Positions 1 to 6,878 of a DNA stretch of 14,223 bases are shown piece after piece (position 1 is the stretch's first letter; every line of letters begins with the position of its first letter). The notes under the pieces were generated by a model that was not told where the DNA came from, did not search any database, and saw nothing but the letters and a program-made list of their open reading frames with translations. The position numbers and the translations under genes were made by a program. Source of the stretch: Verrucomicrobia bacterium UBA1263 (lineage in GTDB: Bacteria; Verrucomicrobiota; Verrucomicrobiia; Limisphaerales; UBA1412); contig DBVN01000038.1 of assembly GCA_002308515.1 (NCBI GenBank), positions 39,780 to 54,002 on the forward strand, in the 5' to 3' direction.

Positions 1-1900
1 AAATTTCTAAATTTTTTGAAACATCATTTGTCATTCCTGCTGATCTGCTAGCATTTTCTAGAGCTTCTTTCAAAGGTCTACCAGGTGTAATAGATACCGT
101 CCAATCATTTATAAAAGCTTCAATAAAAGTTGCATCATTAGATGTTGCTATATGTTGATTTTTCCAACCAACAAAAGCTTTTTGTCTTAAAGAATTCTTA
201 GCAAATTCTGATGCTGCAACCTTTTTAGAAGAAATGCCAAAAGCTTTAGCAAGCCCTCCATTAGCAGTTTCACATCCATAAAGAAATACAAAACGATAAG
301 AGTGATGATTATTCTCTGAATTTGTATGGAGTAAACTGGTTATTTCTTCTGCTGTAATGTATTTCGGTTCTATTCCTATCCAATCTGGAGTAGCATGACC
401 AAAATAAAAAAAGTTTCTAGATTCATTGCGTATAAGGTTTGTTTTTAGTATATTGCATTGAGAAACACTATCCATTACAAATACTTGATCATCATCAGGA
501 ACTGAAGGAAAAACATCCAGATTTTGTTCTCTGATTTTTTTCCTAAAATTTTGAACAGATGTTAATAATTTATCTTCGGTGTTATAATCCTTACTAACAG
601 ACTGATATACTACAGTCCACATTCCTTCTGTATTCCATGTATCTACACTCCGAAACTTTCTTTTTATAGCACTTGCAAGAACAGCTCTATTATCTCTTCG
701 AGCTTCTTCTACAGTAAGAATTCTGGGTGCAATATAGCCATCGCTATCTAATGTAAATTGATTTTCATTTCGATCTCCATTCCCATCCAACACGTTTATG
801 CTCATTAAAAAATAAGGTTCATGAAAGTAGTTTGTATTTAAGAATGGATTCACTAAATTAGGCCATCCTACATCTATTTCTCCATTCTCATAAATATATC
901 CTCCCAAACTAAGTAAATTTGTCCCTTGACTTCCAATAACATCAATCCTAACAGGTACGTTTGTATATATTGTTTGAGCATTAATAGAAAGTCTATTTCC
1001 AATCTCTCCAAAATCATCCATCCAATCTGGAAATGAAATTTCATTAGAGGTACTTAATGAAACAGGAGATGATTCTGAAGTCATTTGCACATAGTTTGTT
1101 TCATTTGAATAACTTGGAATACATTCAATCCAAGCTGTAATGTTATGAACTCCATTTCCCAACCGAGTTGTATCCAAATCAACATGGTCCGGGATCGAAT
1201 TTGAACTGACATCAATCACCTTTATTAAAGAGCCATTATCAAACAAGGAAACACCGGCCACTGTTTCACCTTCTATTCCTACGACTTCTAAAGGGATAGA
1301 AACAGTTCCGGACAATGTGGTGCCATTGGTCAGACCGGAAAGATAGACACCGTTGCGGCCTACTCTGTAGAAATACATCACCGGCATTGTGACTGTGGAA
1401 TTAGTATTGGTACCGGGGTTCAGAGGATTGGGCGGATTGTCTCTGGTGAAACCATTGCCGCTGCGCCAGGTTTGAGTCACCGGATCGTATAAAAGAAACC
1501 CGGAGAAATCAAAACCCGGAGGATAAAGAAAAACAGGAGCCGCACTGTTGGGATCATCTGCTCTCATTGCCAAGGAGACTTCTTCCTGATTCAATGTCTG
1601 TACCGAAAGCAGCTCATTGTATCCTAATGAATCGGGTGAAGCAGTCGGGAGCTGGAACGCGCCGCTGTGGACAAAGACGGTATTCGTTCCGTCTGAACCG
1701 GGCATCCAGTTCGTCAATGTTTGCCATGGATGTGAAGAATGAAGATTTGTGCTGTACTGGACAAGATAATAATCCGAATTGGTACTTGCCCATGACAGGA
1801 CGACGTTAGTCCCCTGGAGAGAGATCTGAAGATCACCCACGGCCTGTAAACCAGCAACTCCAGTCAAAAGGAGTGCTATAGCAATCATACTTTTTTTCAT
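1..1900 (-). CDS. Secreted caspase-like (clan CD-like) cysteine peptidase domain protein, 3' end cut by window edge
   Basis: The reading frame is open from the ATG at 1898-1900 to the left edge, about 633 codons, with no stop in the window. AAAGGA lies 9 nt before the ATG. The protein starts with a signal peptide (MKKSMIAIALLLTGVAGLQA). A module containing WASTNSDYYLVQYSTNL follows, resembling fibronectin-like domains of PVC-group secreted proteins. Near residue 220 a segment reads like an Ig/FN3 spacer. The C-terminal part looks caspase-fold: a strand ending FYFGHATPDW puts a candidate catalytic His at residue 502, and FVFLYGCETANGG puts a candidate Cys at residue 543. A further strand AFVGWKN follows. 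A His-Gly/Ala to Gly-Cys pair about 40 residues apart is typical of caspase, CHAT and C25 peptidases. Which subfamily it belongs to, and whether it is active, cannot be told. DNA beyond the first third is much more AT-rich than the start. Substrate is unknown. Confidence 0.72.
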   Translation of the reverse strand, partial: MKKSMIAIALLLTGVAGLQAVGDLQISLQGTNVVLSWASTNSDYYLVQYSTNLHSSHPWQTLTNWMPGSDGTNTVFVHSGAFQLPTASPDSLGYNELLSVQTLNQEEVSLAMRADDPNSAAPVFLYPPGFDFSGFLLYDPVTQTWRSGNGFTRDNPPNPLNPGTNTNSTVTMPVMYFYRVGRNGVYLSGLTNGTTLSGTVSIPLEVVGIEGETVAGVSLFDNGSLIKVIDVSSNSIPDHVDLDTTRLGNGVHNITAWIECIPSYSNETNYVQMTSESSPVSLSTSNEISFPDWMDDFGEIGNRLSINAQTIYTNVPVRIDVIGSQGTNLLSLGGYIYENGEIDVGWPNLVNPFLNTNYFHEPYFLMSINVLDGNGDRNENQFTLDSDGYIAPRILTVEEARRDNRAVLASAIKRKFRSVDTWNTEGMWTVVYQSVSKDYNTEDKLLTSVQNFRKKIREQNLDVFPSVPDDDQVFVMDSVSQCNILKTNLIRNESRNFFYFGHATPDWIGIEPKYITAEEITSLLHTNSENNHHSYRFVFLYGCETANGGLAKAFGISSKKVAASEFAKNSLRQKAFVGWKNQHIATSNDATFIEAFINDWTVSITPGRPLKEALENASRSAGMTNDVSKNLEI

Positions 1901-1948
1901 CTAGTAGTATCCTTTCAACTTGCCGTATTGCTCACGACAATCGTATTT

Positions 1949-1977
1949 CTTATATCAGTAAAAAATAATAAAGTCAA
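1949..1977 (-). promoter_or_regulatory. Sigma70-type promoter of the caspase-like gene
   Basis: Read on the minus strand, a -35 TTGACT (1972-1977) and a -10 TATAAG (1949-1954) are separated by exactly 17 bp. Both lie upstream of the ATG at 1900 with a leader of about 40 nt that includes AAAGGA. Each box matches consensus at five of six positions. Assigned by inspection only. Confidence 0.55.
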
Positions 1978-2040
1978 GAGATATACGCAAAATAAATTCC
2001 AGCTAAAACATATTTGCTATAAACATGTTAAAAATATAAA

Positions 2041-2084
2041 AAAACAAAAAAAATCCCGCGTCTCTTTTGCGGAGAACACGGGAT
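2041..2084 (-). terminator. Rho-independent terminator of the sialidase-like/esterase gene
   Basis: On the minus strand ATCCCGTG pairs with CGCGGGAT (2077-2084 with 2053-2060, one G-U pair). An inner TCTC/GAGA stem sits inside. The hairpin is followed at once by eight T, a G and more T. It begins 24 nt after the stop at 2109, as expected for an intrinsic terminator. Confidence 0.85.
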
Positions 2085-2108
2085 CTTTGCTTGATTCAGC
2101 GGCCGGCC

Positions 2109-3971
2109 TTATTTACGGCGGGGATCCACCGGCTGGCAGGTGTAGCTGTTGGGGTCGTACATGCCCAGACGCTTGAACATCTCGATGGCAAAATGACGAT
2201 GGCCCAGTCCATTGGGATGGATATGGTCGTTCATCCAGGAATCGCGCAGCTCCGGTGTGGTGCAGTTCTTCAGCCACCAGCCATGCTGATCCACCAGGAT
2301 GACACCCTGCTCGCGGGCGACCTGATCCACGATGGAGGAATACTCATCGGTGTGGGTCTGGAGTTTATCCTTTTCCACATCCACCAGATTCAGGTTGTGC
2401 AGGATGGGCACCGCGCCGATGTCACGGATGCGCTTGACCAGCGAGGTCAGGTTCAGACGGAATTCCTCTTTCTTTTCGGGACTGCCGCCGCGGCGTGTGT
2501 CGTTCATGCCGATCATAACGGAAACGACCTGGGGATTGAACTCGCCGATGCGGCGTTTGAATGTTCTCAGGATGCCGTCAGCGGTGTCACCGCTGATGCC
2601 GGTCTTGATGACCACATCGAACGGCCGCCAGTACTCGGCGCGGACACGTTCCTCAAAATGCTCGGCATAGCTGCGCTCGCCCAGGGTATGCACCAGCGCG
2701 TGAGTGATGCTGTCGCCGGTAAAGACCCAGTTGATGGGTGTGCGCTTGTCGGCCAGCATCGCCTGGATGCGCGCCAGGTCCTTGTCGGGATCGCCCGGCA
2801 TCGTTCCCGGATAGAGCATATCCAAAGTGTCCAGATTGAACCGCACGGAGATCTCATAAGCAGGCTGATCGTTGGTCCAGTGGCCGTAGGTGATGTTCAG
2901 GAAATCGCCTGTAGGCAGGAGCTGCACGGTGGGATAAGCGCAGTCACCGGTCCAGCCGCCGGGTTCTTTGAAATTCTTCTTGAGACGTATCCGGTACTGC
3001 CCTACCCGGCCAAAGACCAGATCCTCATAAGTACCGACCCAGCCGACCCAGTCGCCGTAAGTGTCGGAATGATAGCCCTGGGGCTGCATATCACGGAAGG
3101 TGATATACAAACGGCCATCGGGCGCATAGATCGGCGTATGGCGGTCGCCGTTCAGCTCCGGCGGCAGGGCGCGCGGCGCGGTCCAGGTCTTGCCCTCGTC
3201 ATTGGAGAACATGATCTGGGAATTCTCGCGGCGTGAATTTTCCCGCAGCAGCATGGCCAGCTGTTTGCCGTCCGGGGAACGAACCACGCCCGGTTCGCAA
3301 AGGTGCATCTGCGAGCTGGCATAGATGGCCCTGGGCTGTTCCCAGGTCACACCGCCGTCAAAACTTTCCACCGTGTAAAGTGTAAAGACCACCGGATTTT
3401 TCACTTGCCGCTGAGCGGTAAAGAACCTGCCGTCATCATGGAAGAAAGCCATGTAATGCCCCGGCTCCTTCAAAGCGATCTGGCTGGCCATGCCTACGAC
3501 ACCGCCCCATTCGCCCGCCGGTTTCAGTTCGCTCCAGGTCTCGCCTTCATCCTCGGACAAGGCATAGCGTGTCGGGTACAGCGAAGACCACAATATGATG
3601 CGTTTCTTGCCTTCCTTGTCCACAGTGCGGTAAACGATAGGCGTTTCCAGACTGGTGGCCCAGCTCTCCGGCACGGGCAGACGGTCACTCCAGGTCCAGC
3701 CCTGGTCGGTGCTCTTCTTCATCAGAATGGGTCCCTTGCCATGCCCCTGCGGATACACACAGATGATGGTCTTGCCGTCATCCAGCATCACGCTGCTGGG
3801 ATGCCCCAGATAGGTATTCTCCTGCTGGTCAATGATCTTCTGCATATTGACCTGGTCATCCAAATCGATCAGCGGCACTGAAAAAGCCATCAGATCCGCC
3901 GCGGAGGAAAAAGCGAACACCCCTGCCAGAGCGGCCAGGATCCCGCTCCATCGTCTAAAACTTTTACTCAT
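2109..3971 (-). CDS. Secreted sialidase-like (BNR/Asp-box) propeller fused to an SGNH/GDSL esterase
   Basis: Two-domain exported enzyme of about 620 residues. A signal peptide (SGILAALAGVFAFSSA) leads into a BNR beta-propeller with four Asp boxes: STDQGWTW (about 87-94), SEDEGETW (139-146), SFDGGVTW (203-210) and SNDEGKTW (256-263). A C-terminal SGNH hydrolase follows from about residue 410. It has block I GDSI (Ser421), block II Gly461, block III GMND (Asn490) and block V DHIHPN (Asp582, His585), so the catalytic set is complete. Plausible roles are trimming a sugar and removing acyl groups from the same glycan, for example O-acetylated sialic acid. However, the usual FRIP arginine near the propeller start is replaced by GHPS, so sialidase activity is doubtful. 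Start: this ATG has GGAG 10 nt upstream. An ATG nine bases earlier (3980) and a GTG at 3995 are alternatives. It diverges from the YebC-family gene. Confidence 0.88.
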   Translation of the reverse strand: MSKSFRRWSGILAALAGVFAFSSAADLMAFSVPLIDLDDQVNMQKIIDQQENTYLGHPSSVMLDDGKTIICVYPQGHGKGPILMKKSTDQGWTWSDRLPVPESWATSLETPIVYRTVDKEGKKRIILWSSLYPTRYALSEDEGETWSELKPAGEWGGVVGMASQIALKEPGHYMAFFHDDGRFFTAQRQVKNPVVFTLYTVESFDGGVTWEQPRAIYASSQMHLCEPGVVRSPDGKQLAMLLRENSRRENSQIMFSNDEGKTWTAPRALPPELNGDRHTPIYAPDGRLYITFRDMQPQGYHSDTYGDWVGWVGTYEDLVFGRVGQYRIRLKKNFKEPGGWTGDCAYPTVQLLPTGDFLNITYGHWTNDQPAYEISVRFNLDTLDMLYPGTMPGDPDKDLARIQAMLADKRTPINWVFTGDSITHALVHTLGERSYAEHFEERVRAEYWRPFDVVIKTGISGDTADGILRTFKRRIGEFNPQVVSVMIGMNDTRRGGSPEKKEEFRLNLTSLVKRIRDIGAVPILHNLNLVDVEKDKLQTHTDEYSSIVDQVAREQGVILVDQHGWWLKNCTTPELRDSWMNDHIHPNGLGHRHFAIEMFKRLGMYDPNSYTCQPVDPRRK

Positions 3972-4054
3972 ATTCTTCATACTCCAGAACGGCACTATTC
4001 TGCCCGTCCTCCGCCAAAAATGCAAGTACAACCCCGGCCAACATGAAAAAATGC

Positions 4055-4084
4055 TGGACTTACCGGGGGCATATTGGGAATAAT
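4055..4084 (+). promoter_or_regulatory. Possible promoter of the yebC-family gene
   Basis: TGGACT (4055-4060) and AATAAT (4079-4084) are 18 bp apart. The -10 box ends only 10 nt before the ATG at 4095, which would leave almost no 5' leader. No Shine-Dalgarno sequence is visible in that gap. The -35 match is partial, so the call is tentative. Confidence 0.35.
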
Positions 4085-4094
4085 TTGCGCGGTT

Positions 4095-4826
4095 ATGGGA
4101 CGTCAGTGGTTATATGCAAAACGGCTGGTGGCTTCTAAAAAGAAAACACAAGCCACCGGTAAACTTGTTCGAGAAATTATGATCGCGGCGCGCATGGGCG
4201 GGGCTGATCCCGACCTGAACGCGCGTCTGGCCGCCGCTCTGGAAAAAGCGCGCAAGGAAAGTGTCTCTCGCGACGCGATCGAACGCGCCATCAAGAAAGG
4301 CGCCGGCATCGGCGAAGAAAAAATGGCCATGGATCAGGTCATCTTTGAGGGGTACGCTCCCCACAAAGTTCCTGTCATTGTGGAAGTTTATACCGACAAC
4401 CCCAACCGTACCGCTCCGGAGATGCGTGTGCTCTTCCGCAAAGGCACGCTGGGCAACGCCGGCAGCAACCGCTTCCTCTTTGATCAGGTCGGTCTGGTGG
4501 AAGGTTATCTGCCCGATGGAGATATGGATCCCGAAGAAGCCGCTATCGAGGCCGGAGCCAATGAAGTGGTTCCCATTTCCAGCTCGGACAACAACGACAT
4601 TCCCGAAGACGCTAAGGGCTACCGTTTTATTACCGAGCGCACCGCCATCCACGCGGTTTCCACCTGGCTCTCCTCTCACGGCTGGAAGATCGTGACCAGT
4701 GAGATCGGGTATCTGCCCAAGAACTATCCCGAACTGACAGAGGAACAAATGGTCGAAGTGGGCGAATTTCTCCAGGCACTGGACGATCATGACGATGTTC
4801 ATCGTGTGTGGGCCGCGGTGAAATAG
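4095..4826 (+). CDS. yebC: YebC/PmpR/TACO1-family protein
   Basis: A 243-residue member of the YebC/TACO1 family, close to the usual 240-250. The N-terminal MGRQW, the basic helix, REIMIAARMGG-DPDLN-RL, the helix with AIERAIKKGAG, FEGYAP, the DNPNRTAPEMRVLF core and the closing LDDHDDVHRVW are all family signatures. These proteins were long annotated as transcriptional regulators. Recent work on homologues links them to the ribosome, easing translation of difficult sequences such as proline runs. Which applies here is unknown. The start at 4095 aligns with the family N-terminus (MGRxW as in YeeN, or MAGHSKW as in YebC). An upstream TTG at 4074 would add seven residues without family support. 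No ribosome binding site is evident. The gene is transcribed alone and ends at the hairpin at 4862. Confidence 0.93.
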   Translation: MGRQWLYAKRLVASKKKTQATGKLVREIMIAARMGGADPDLNARLAAALEKARKESVSRDAIERAIKKGAGIGEEKMAMDQVIFEGYAPHKVPVIVEVYTDNPNRTAPEMRVLFRKGTLGNAGSNRFLFDQVGLVEGYLPDGDMDPEEAAIEAGANEVVPISSSDNNDIPEDAKGYRFITERTAIHAVSTWLSSHGWKIVTSEIGYLPKNYPELTEEQMVEVGEFLQALDDHDDVHRVWAAVK

Positions 4827-4861
4827 CATTTTCATCCCCCTCGGAAAGAGGAATATCTAAT

Positions 4862-4900
4862 AAGAAAACAGATCCGGCAAAGGGTCTGTTTTCTTGTTTT
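4862..4900. terminator. Bidirectional terminator between the YebC-family gene and fic
   Basis: A 14-bp stem (4862-4875 with 4882-4895, one G-U pair) encloses the loop GGCAAA and includes AAGAAAACAGA paired with TCTGTTTTCTT. T-rich sequence within and after the right arm suits the plus strand. The A-rich left arm gives the same on the minus strand. It lies 36 bp after the yebC stop and 21 bp beyond the fic stop. Confidence 0.8.
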
Positions 4901-4915
4901 CTATGCTGGGATGGG

Positions 4916-5845
4916 TCACCTGCCGTCCCGCTGATCAGCCAGATCCGCGGCGGCACTATGACCATAATGGCGCAGCATCTCCGCAAAAGTATCCTGCCCG
5001 GTGCGGAACGTGTCCATCAACCTTCTCCTTTTACTGTCATTTTTCTGCCACTCGCTCAAACCCTTGTAATAAAACTGACGGATATTTTCGGTAATGAGGA
5101 TCGGTGTCAGATCATATTTAAGACATTCCTTCAGCAATATCAGCCGTCCAACACGTCCATTGCCGTCCTGAAACGGGTGGATCGCCTCAAAACGAACATG
5201 AAACGCGGCAAGGTCCTCAAGCGTGTGTCCGCACTTGCCGTACTCTTTCAACAGACGTGCCATCTCTGAATGTACCGCCGCCGGCTTTACCGTATCGAAC
5301 TCCCCGACCGTATTTTCCAATCGCTTATAGTCACCCACGGCAAACCAATCCTGCCGGCTGTTCGTCGTACCGCTCTTGAGAATGGCATGCAGACGCTTGA
5401 TATAGTTTTCCGTCAACGCTGCCTTCGCGGTGGAAATGACGGTATCTACCGCGCGGAAATGGTTCGTCGTCTCCACCACGTCATCGACCGGCATATCCCC
5501 ATCCAGTTGCCCCAGCGTCTTTGTCTCAAATATCCACCGCGTTTGCTCATGCGTAAGACGGTTTCCCTCAATATGATTGGAATTGTAGGTAAAATCTATC
5601 TGCAAACGATGATACAGCCCTCCTTTGAGTTTGGCTTTACGTTCCTTTTCCAGGATCGCCAGCACCGACTTTTCCTGCGCCTTCGTCCGCGGCTTGCGTT
5701 CCGGTTTGACCGCGTCCCATGGGATGCGCCACGCGCCGTACTCATACATCGCGCCGGCAATACGCCCGGCTTTGCAATAAGCGCGCACCTGCCGTGAACT
5801 CACGCCCCACTTGGAAGCGGCCTCATCTATTGTCTGATAGTTCAT
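4916..5845 (-). CDS. Fic-domain protein with N-terminal HTH and class II inhibitory motif
   Basis: Fic enzymes usually transfer AMP from ATP to a hydroxyl side chain of a target protein. This 309-residue protein has a full Fic motif HPFQDGNGRVGR (223-234; His223, Asp227, Arg231, Arg234). It also has an autoinhibitory motif S-N-H-I-E-G (89-94), fitting (S/T)xxxE(G/N) placed N-terminal to the Fic core, as in class II Fic proteins, where the Glu blocks ATP. Residues 1-48 (TIDEAASKWGVSSRQVRAYC, then a wing AWRIPWDAV) look like a MerR/excisionase-type helix-turn-helix, so it may bind DNA. Its promoter is framed by inverted repeats (5856-5930) that could be its own operators. It has its own promoter and ends at a shared terminator. 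The Shine-Dalgarno sequence is weak. A tiny upstream ORF ends across the start codon (ATGA). The target protein is unknown. Confidence 0.93.
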   Translation of the reverse strand: MNYQTIDEAASKWGVSSRQVRAYCKAGRIAGAMYEYGAWRIPWDAVKPERKPRTKAQEKSVLAILEKERKAKLKGGLYHRLQIDFTYNSNHIEGNRLTHEQTRWIFETKTLGQLDGDMPVDDVVETTNHFRAVDTVISTAKAALTENYIKRLHAILKSGTTNSRQDWFAVGDYKRLENTVGEFDTVKPAAVHSEMARLLKEYGKCGHTLEDLAAFHVRFEAIHPFQDGNGRVGRLILLKECLKYDLTPILITENIRQFYYKGLSEWQKNDSKRRRLMDTFRTGQDTFAEMLRHYGHSAAADLADQRDGR

Positions 5846-5877
5846 TCTTGCTTTTGCGGAAGTTTAACTTTCCGCAT
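5842..5877 (-). other. Possible 11-codon leader ORF overlapping the fic start
   Basis: On the minus strand an ATG at 5875-5877 opens a frame reading MRKVKLPQKQE. Its TGA (5842-5844) overlaps the fic ATG (5843-5845) as ATGA. It starts only about 4 nt after the predicted transcription start and spans the operator-like hairpin. ATGA overlap is typical of translational coupling, and fic lacks a clear ribosome binding site. So short an ORF can arise by chance. Confidence 0.3.
5856..5875 (-). promoter_or_regulatory. Operator-like inverted repeat in the fic leader
   Basis: GCGGAAGTTTAACTTTCCGC is an imperfect palindrome with 6-bp arms (GCGGAA/TTCCGC). It shares the core GGAAGTTTA with the two boxes at 5878-5892 and 5916-5930. 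It lies downstream of the predicted transcription start, so it would also form an RNA hairpin 10 nt before the fic ATG. Confidence 0.55.
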
Positions 5878-5930
5878 TCGGAAGTTTATCTTACATTTTT
5901 ACCTCATCTTTTGCAAAGATAAACTTCCGA
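5878..5930 (-). promoter_or_regulatory. fic promoter sandwiched between perfect 15-bp inverted repeats
   Basis: TCGGAAGTTTATCTT (5878-5892) and AAGATAAACTTCCGA (5916-5930) are exact reverse complements. Between and overlapping them, on the minus strand, are a -35 TTGCAA (5911-5916) and a -10 TAAGAT (5888-5893) with a 17-bp spacer. One repeat covers the -10 and the other abuts the -35, a layout suited to repression. The likely ligand is the HTH of the adjacent Fic protein, by inference. Confidence 0.65.
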
Positions 5931-5964
5931 TTAGGCATCCTCAATGCACTAACTTCACCTCAAA

Positions 5965-5982
5965 CAGAATGATCATATTCTG
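5965..5982. repeat. Short palindromic hairpin after the secreted-protein gene
   Basis: CAGAAT (5965-5970) and ATTCTG (5977-5982) flank GATCAT. It lies between the stop of the gene at 6011 and the fic promoter region. It has only three T after it on the minus strand, so it is a weak terminator candidate at best. Confidence 0.3.
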
Positions 5983-6010
5983 CTAATCTTGTGAATCCTG
6001 ATAAAATTCT

Positions 6011-6862
6011 CTACCTGTTTTTTTCTTGGTATTCTACTATTTTGAGAACCCCTTTTACCACCAACCAGGACATACTGCCCGGCAAAAATATATCCGCGCC
6101 TTTGTCTAAACCTATTGTAATCCAAGATTTTTCACGCAAATCTTTCTTTTTCCTATCCTTGCTCGACATATCCTCCTTCACGCCTGAAGGCTGCTCTGCG
6201 GCTTTACTTTTACCTTTAGCACGTGATGCCATGATCTCATCCAACGTTTTTTCTCCGAAAAAGTTTCTTTTTGACTTCTCATCAGCCTCCCGCTCGAATG
6301 AGCGAAGTTCCTCCATAACAATGGGATGGTCTCCGGCCAACGATAACGCAGACCATCTTGCAGACATCGCGGTCAGGTCTATAACCCCCTCTTCATCAGG
6401 AACTGTCATCCCTCCACGATGAATGATTCGTCTGGGAGCCTCACGGTCACCAGTCGCAAAAAAATATCCCCAGAACAAGTCCAATATCTCTGGGCCCAGC
6501 TGTTCTGGCTTATCCGCAAACAGGTCTTCTAATTTCTTTCCCTCAAGCCCGTTGCTTATTGCTTTGACAAGCCATTCCGTTTTCAAATTTTCCTTCGCCG
6601 CCATCCAGTCATCTTTTTGGGCTGGCGAAGCAACACATGCTCCCAAATAAAACCCGAACAATGGCAATATTCTTCCCTCCGGATCTTCGTTTGCTATCTT
6701 TTCGGCAAGTGGAATGAATTCAATCGCCTTTTTAACATCCGGTGCCCGGTAGTAGTTATCTACAAGATTCTGAAATTCATTCACTTCAGTCTCTGTTACA
6801 GCATTCACGCATATCGCTATTGCCAGCAGCGTGACAGTTAATATGATTTTCATTTTTTTCAT
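6011..6862 (-). CDS. Secreted protein of unknown function
   Basis: I do not recognise a characterised family for this 283-residue protein. It has a clear signal peptide (residues 1-21, cleavage after CVNA; no proper lipobox). A helical middle follows, with ILPLFGFYLGACVASP (65-80) and LDLFWGYFFATGDREAPRRI (127-146). The phrase WGxFFATGD resembles conserved hypothetical proteins with helical-repeat character, from memory only. A strongly basic, low-complexity stretch spans about 205-245 (KGKSK, DRKKKDLREK). The end is hydrophobic (GADIFLPGSMSWLVVKGVLKIV, 255-276) and could touch a membrane. The start is well supported: AGGAG lies 8 nt upstream. It begins 16 nt after the stop of the upstream Fic gene, so the two are very likely co-transcribed. 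Base composition is more AT-rich than that of the flanking Fic genes. Confidence 0.75.
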   Translation of the reverse strand: MKKMKIILTVTLLAIAICVNAVTETEVNEFQNLVDNYYRAPDVKKAIEFIPLAEKIANEDPEGRILPLFGFYLGACVASPAQKDDWMAAKENLKTEWLVKAISNGLEGKKLEDLFADKPEQLGPEILDLFWGYFFATGDREAPRRIIHRGGMTVPDEEGVIDLTAMSARWSALSLAGDHPIVMEELRSFEREADEKSKRNFFGEKTLDEIMASRAKGKSKAAEQPSGVKEDMSSKDRKKKDLREKSWITIGLDKGADIFLPGSMSWLVVKGVLKIVEYQEKNR

Positions 6863-6878
6863 TTTGTTTTCTCCTTAT

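Noticed and set aside
2067..3236. Long open frame on the plus strand opposite the sialidase-like gene
   Set aside because: The protein shows no family motif, while the minus strand has Asp boxes and a full SGNH set. It is a shadow of GC-rich coding DNA.
4074..4094. TTG start upstream of the YebC-family gene
   Set aside because: The extra seven residues have no family support. MGRxW at 4095 matches the usual N-terminus.
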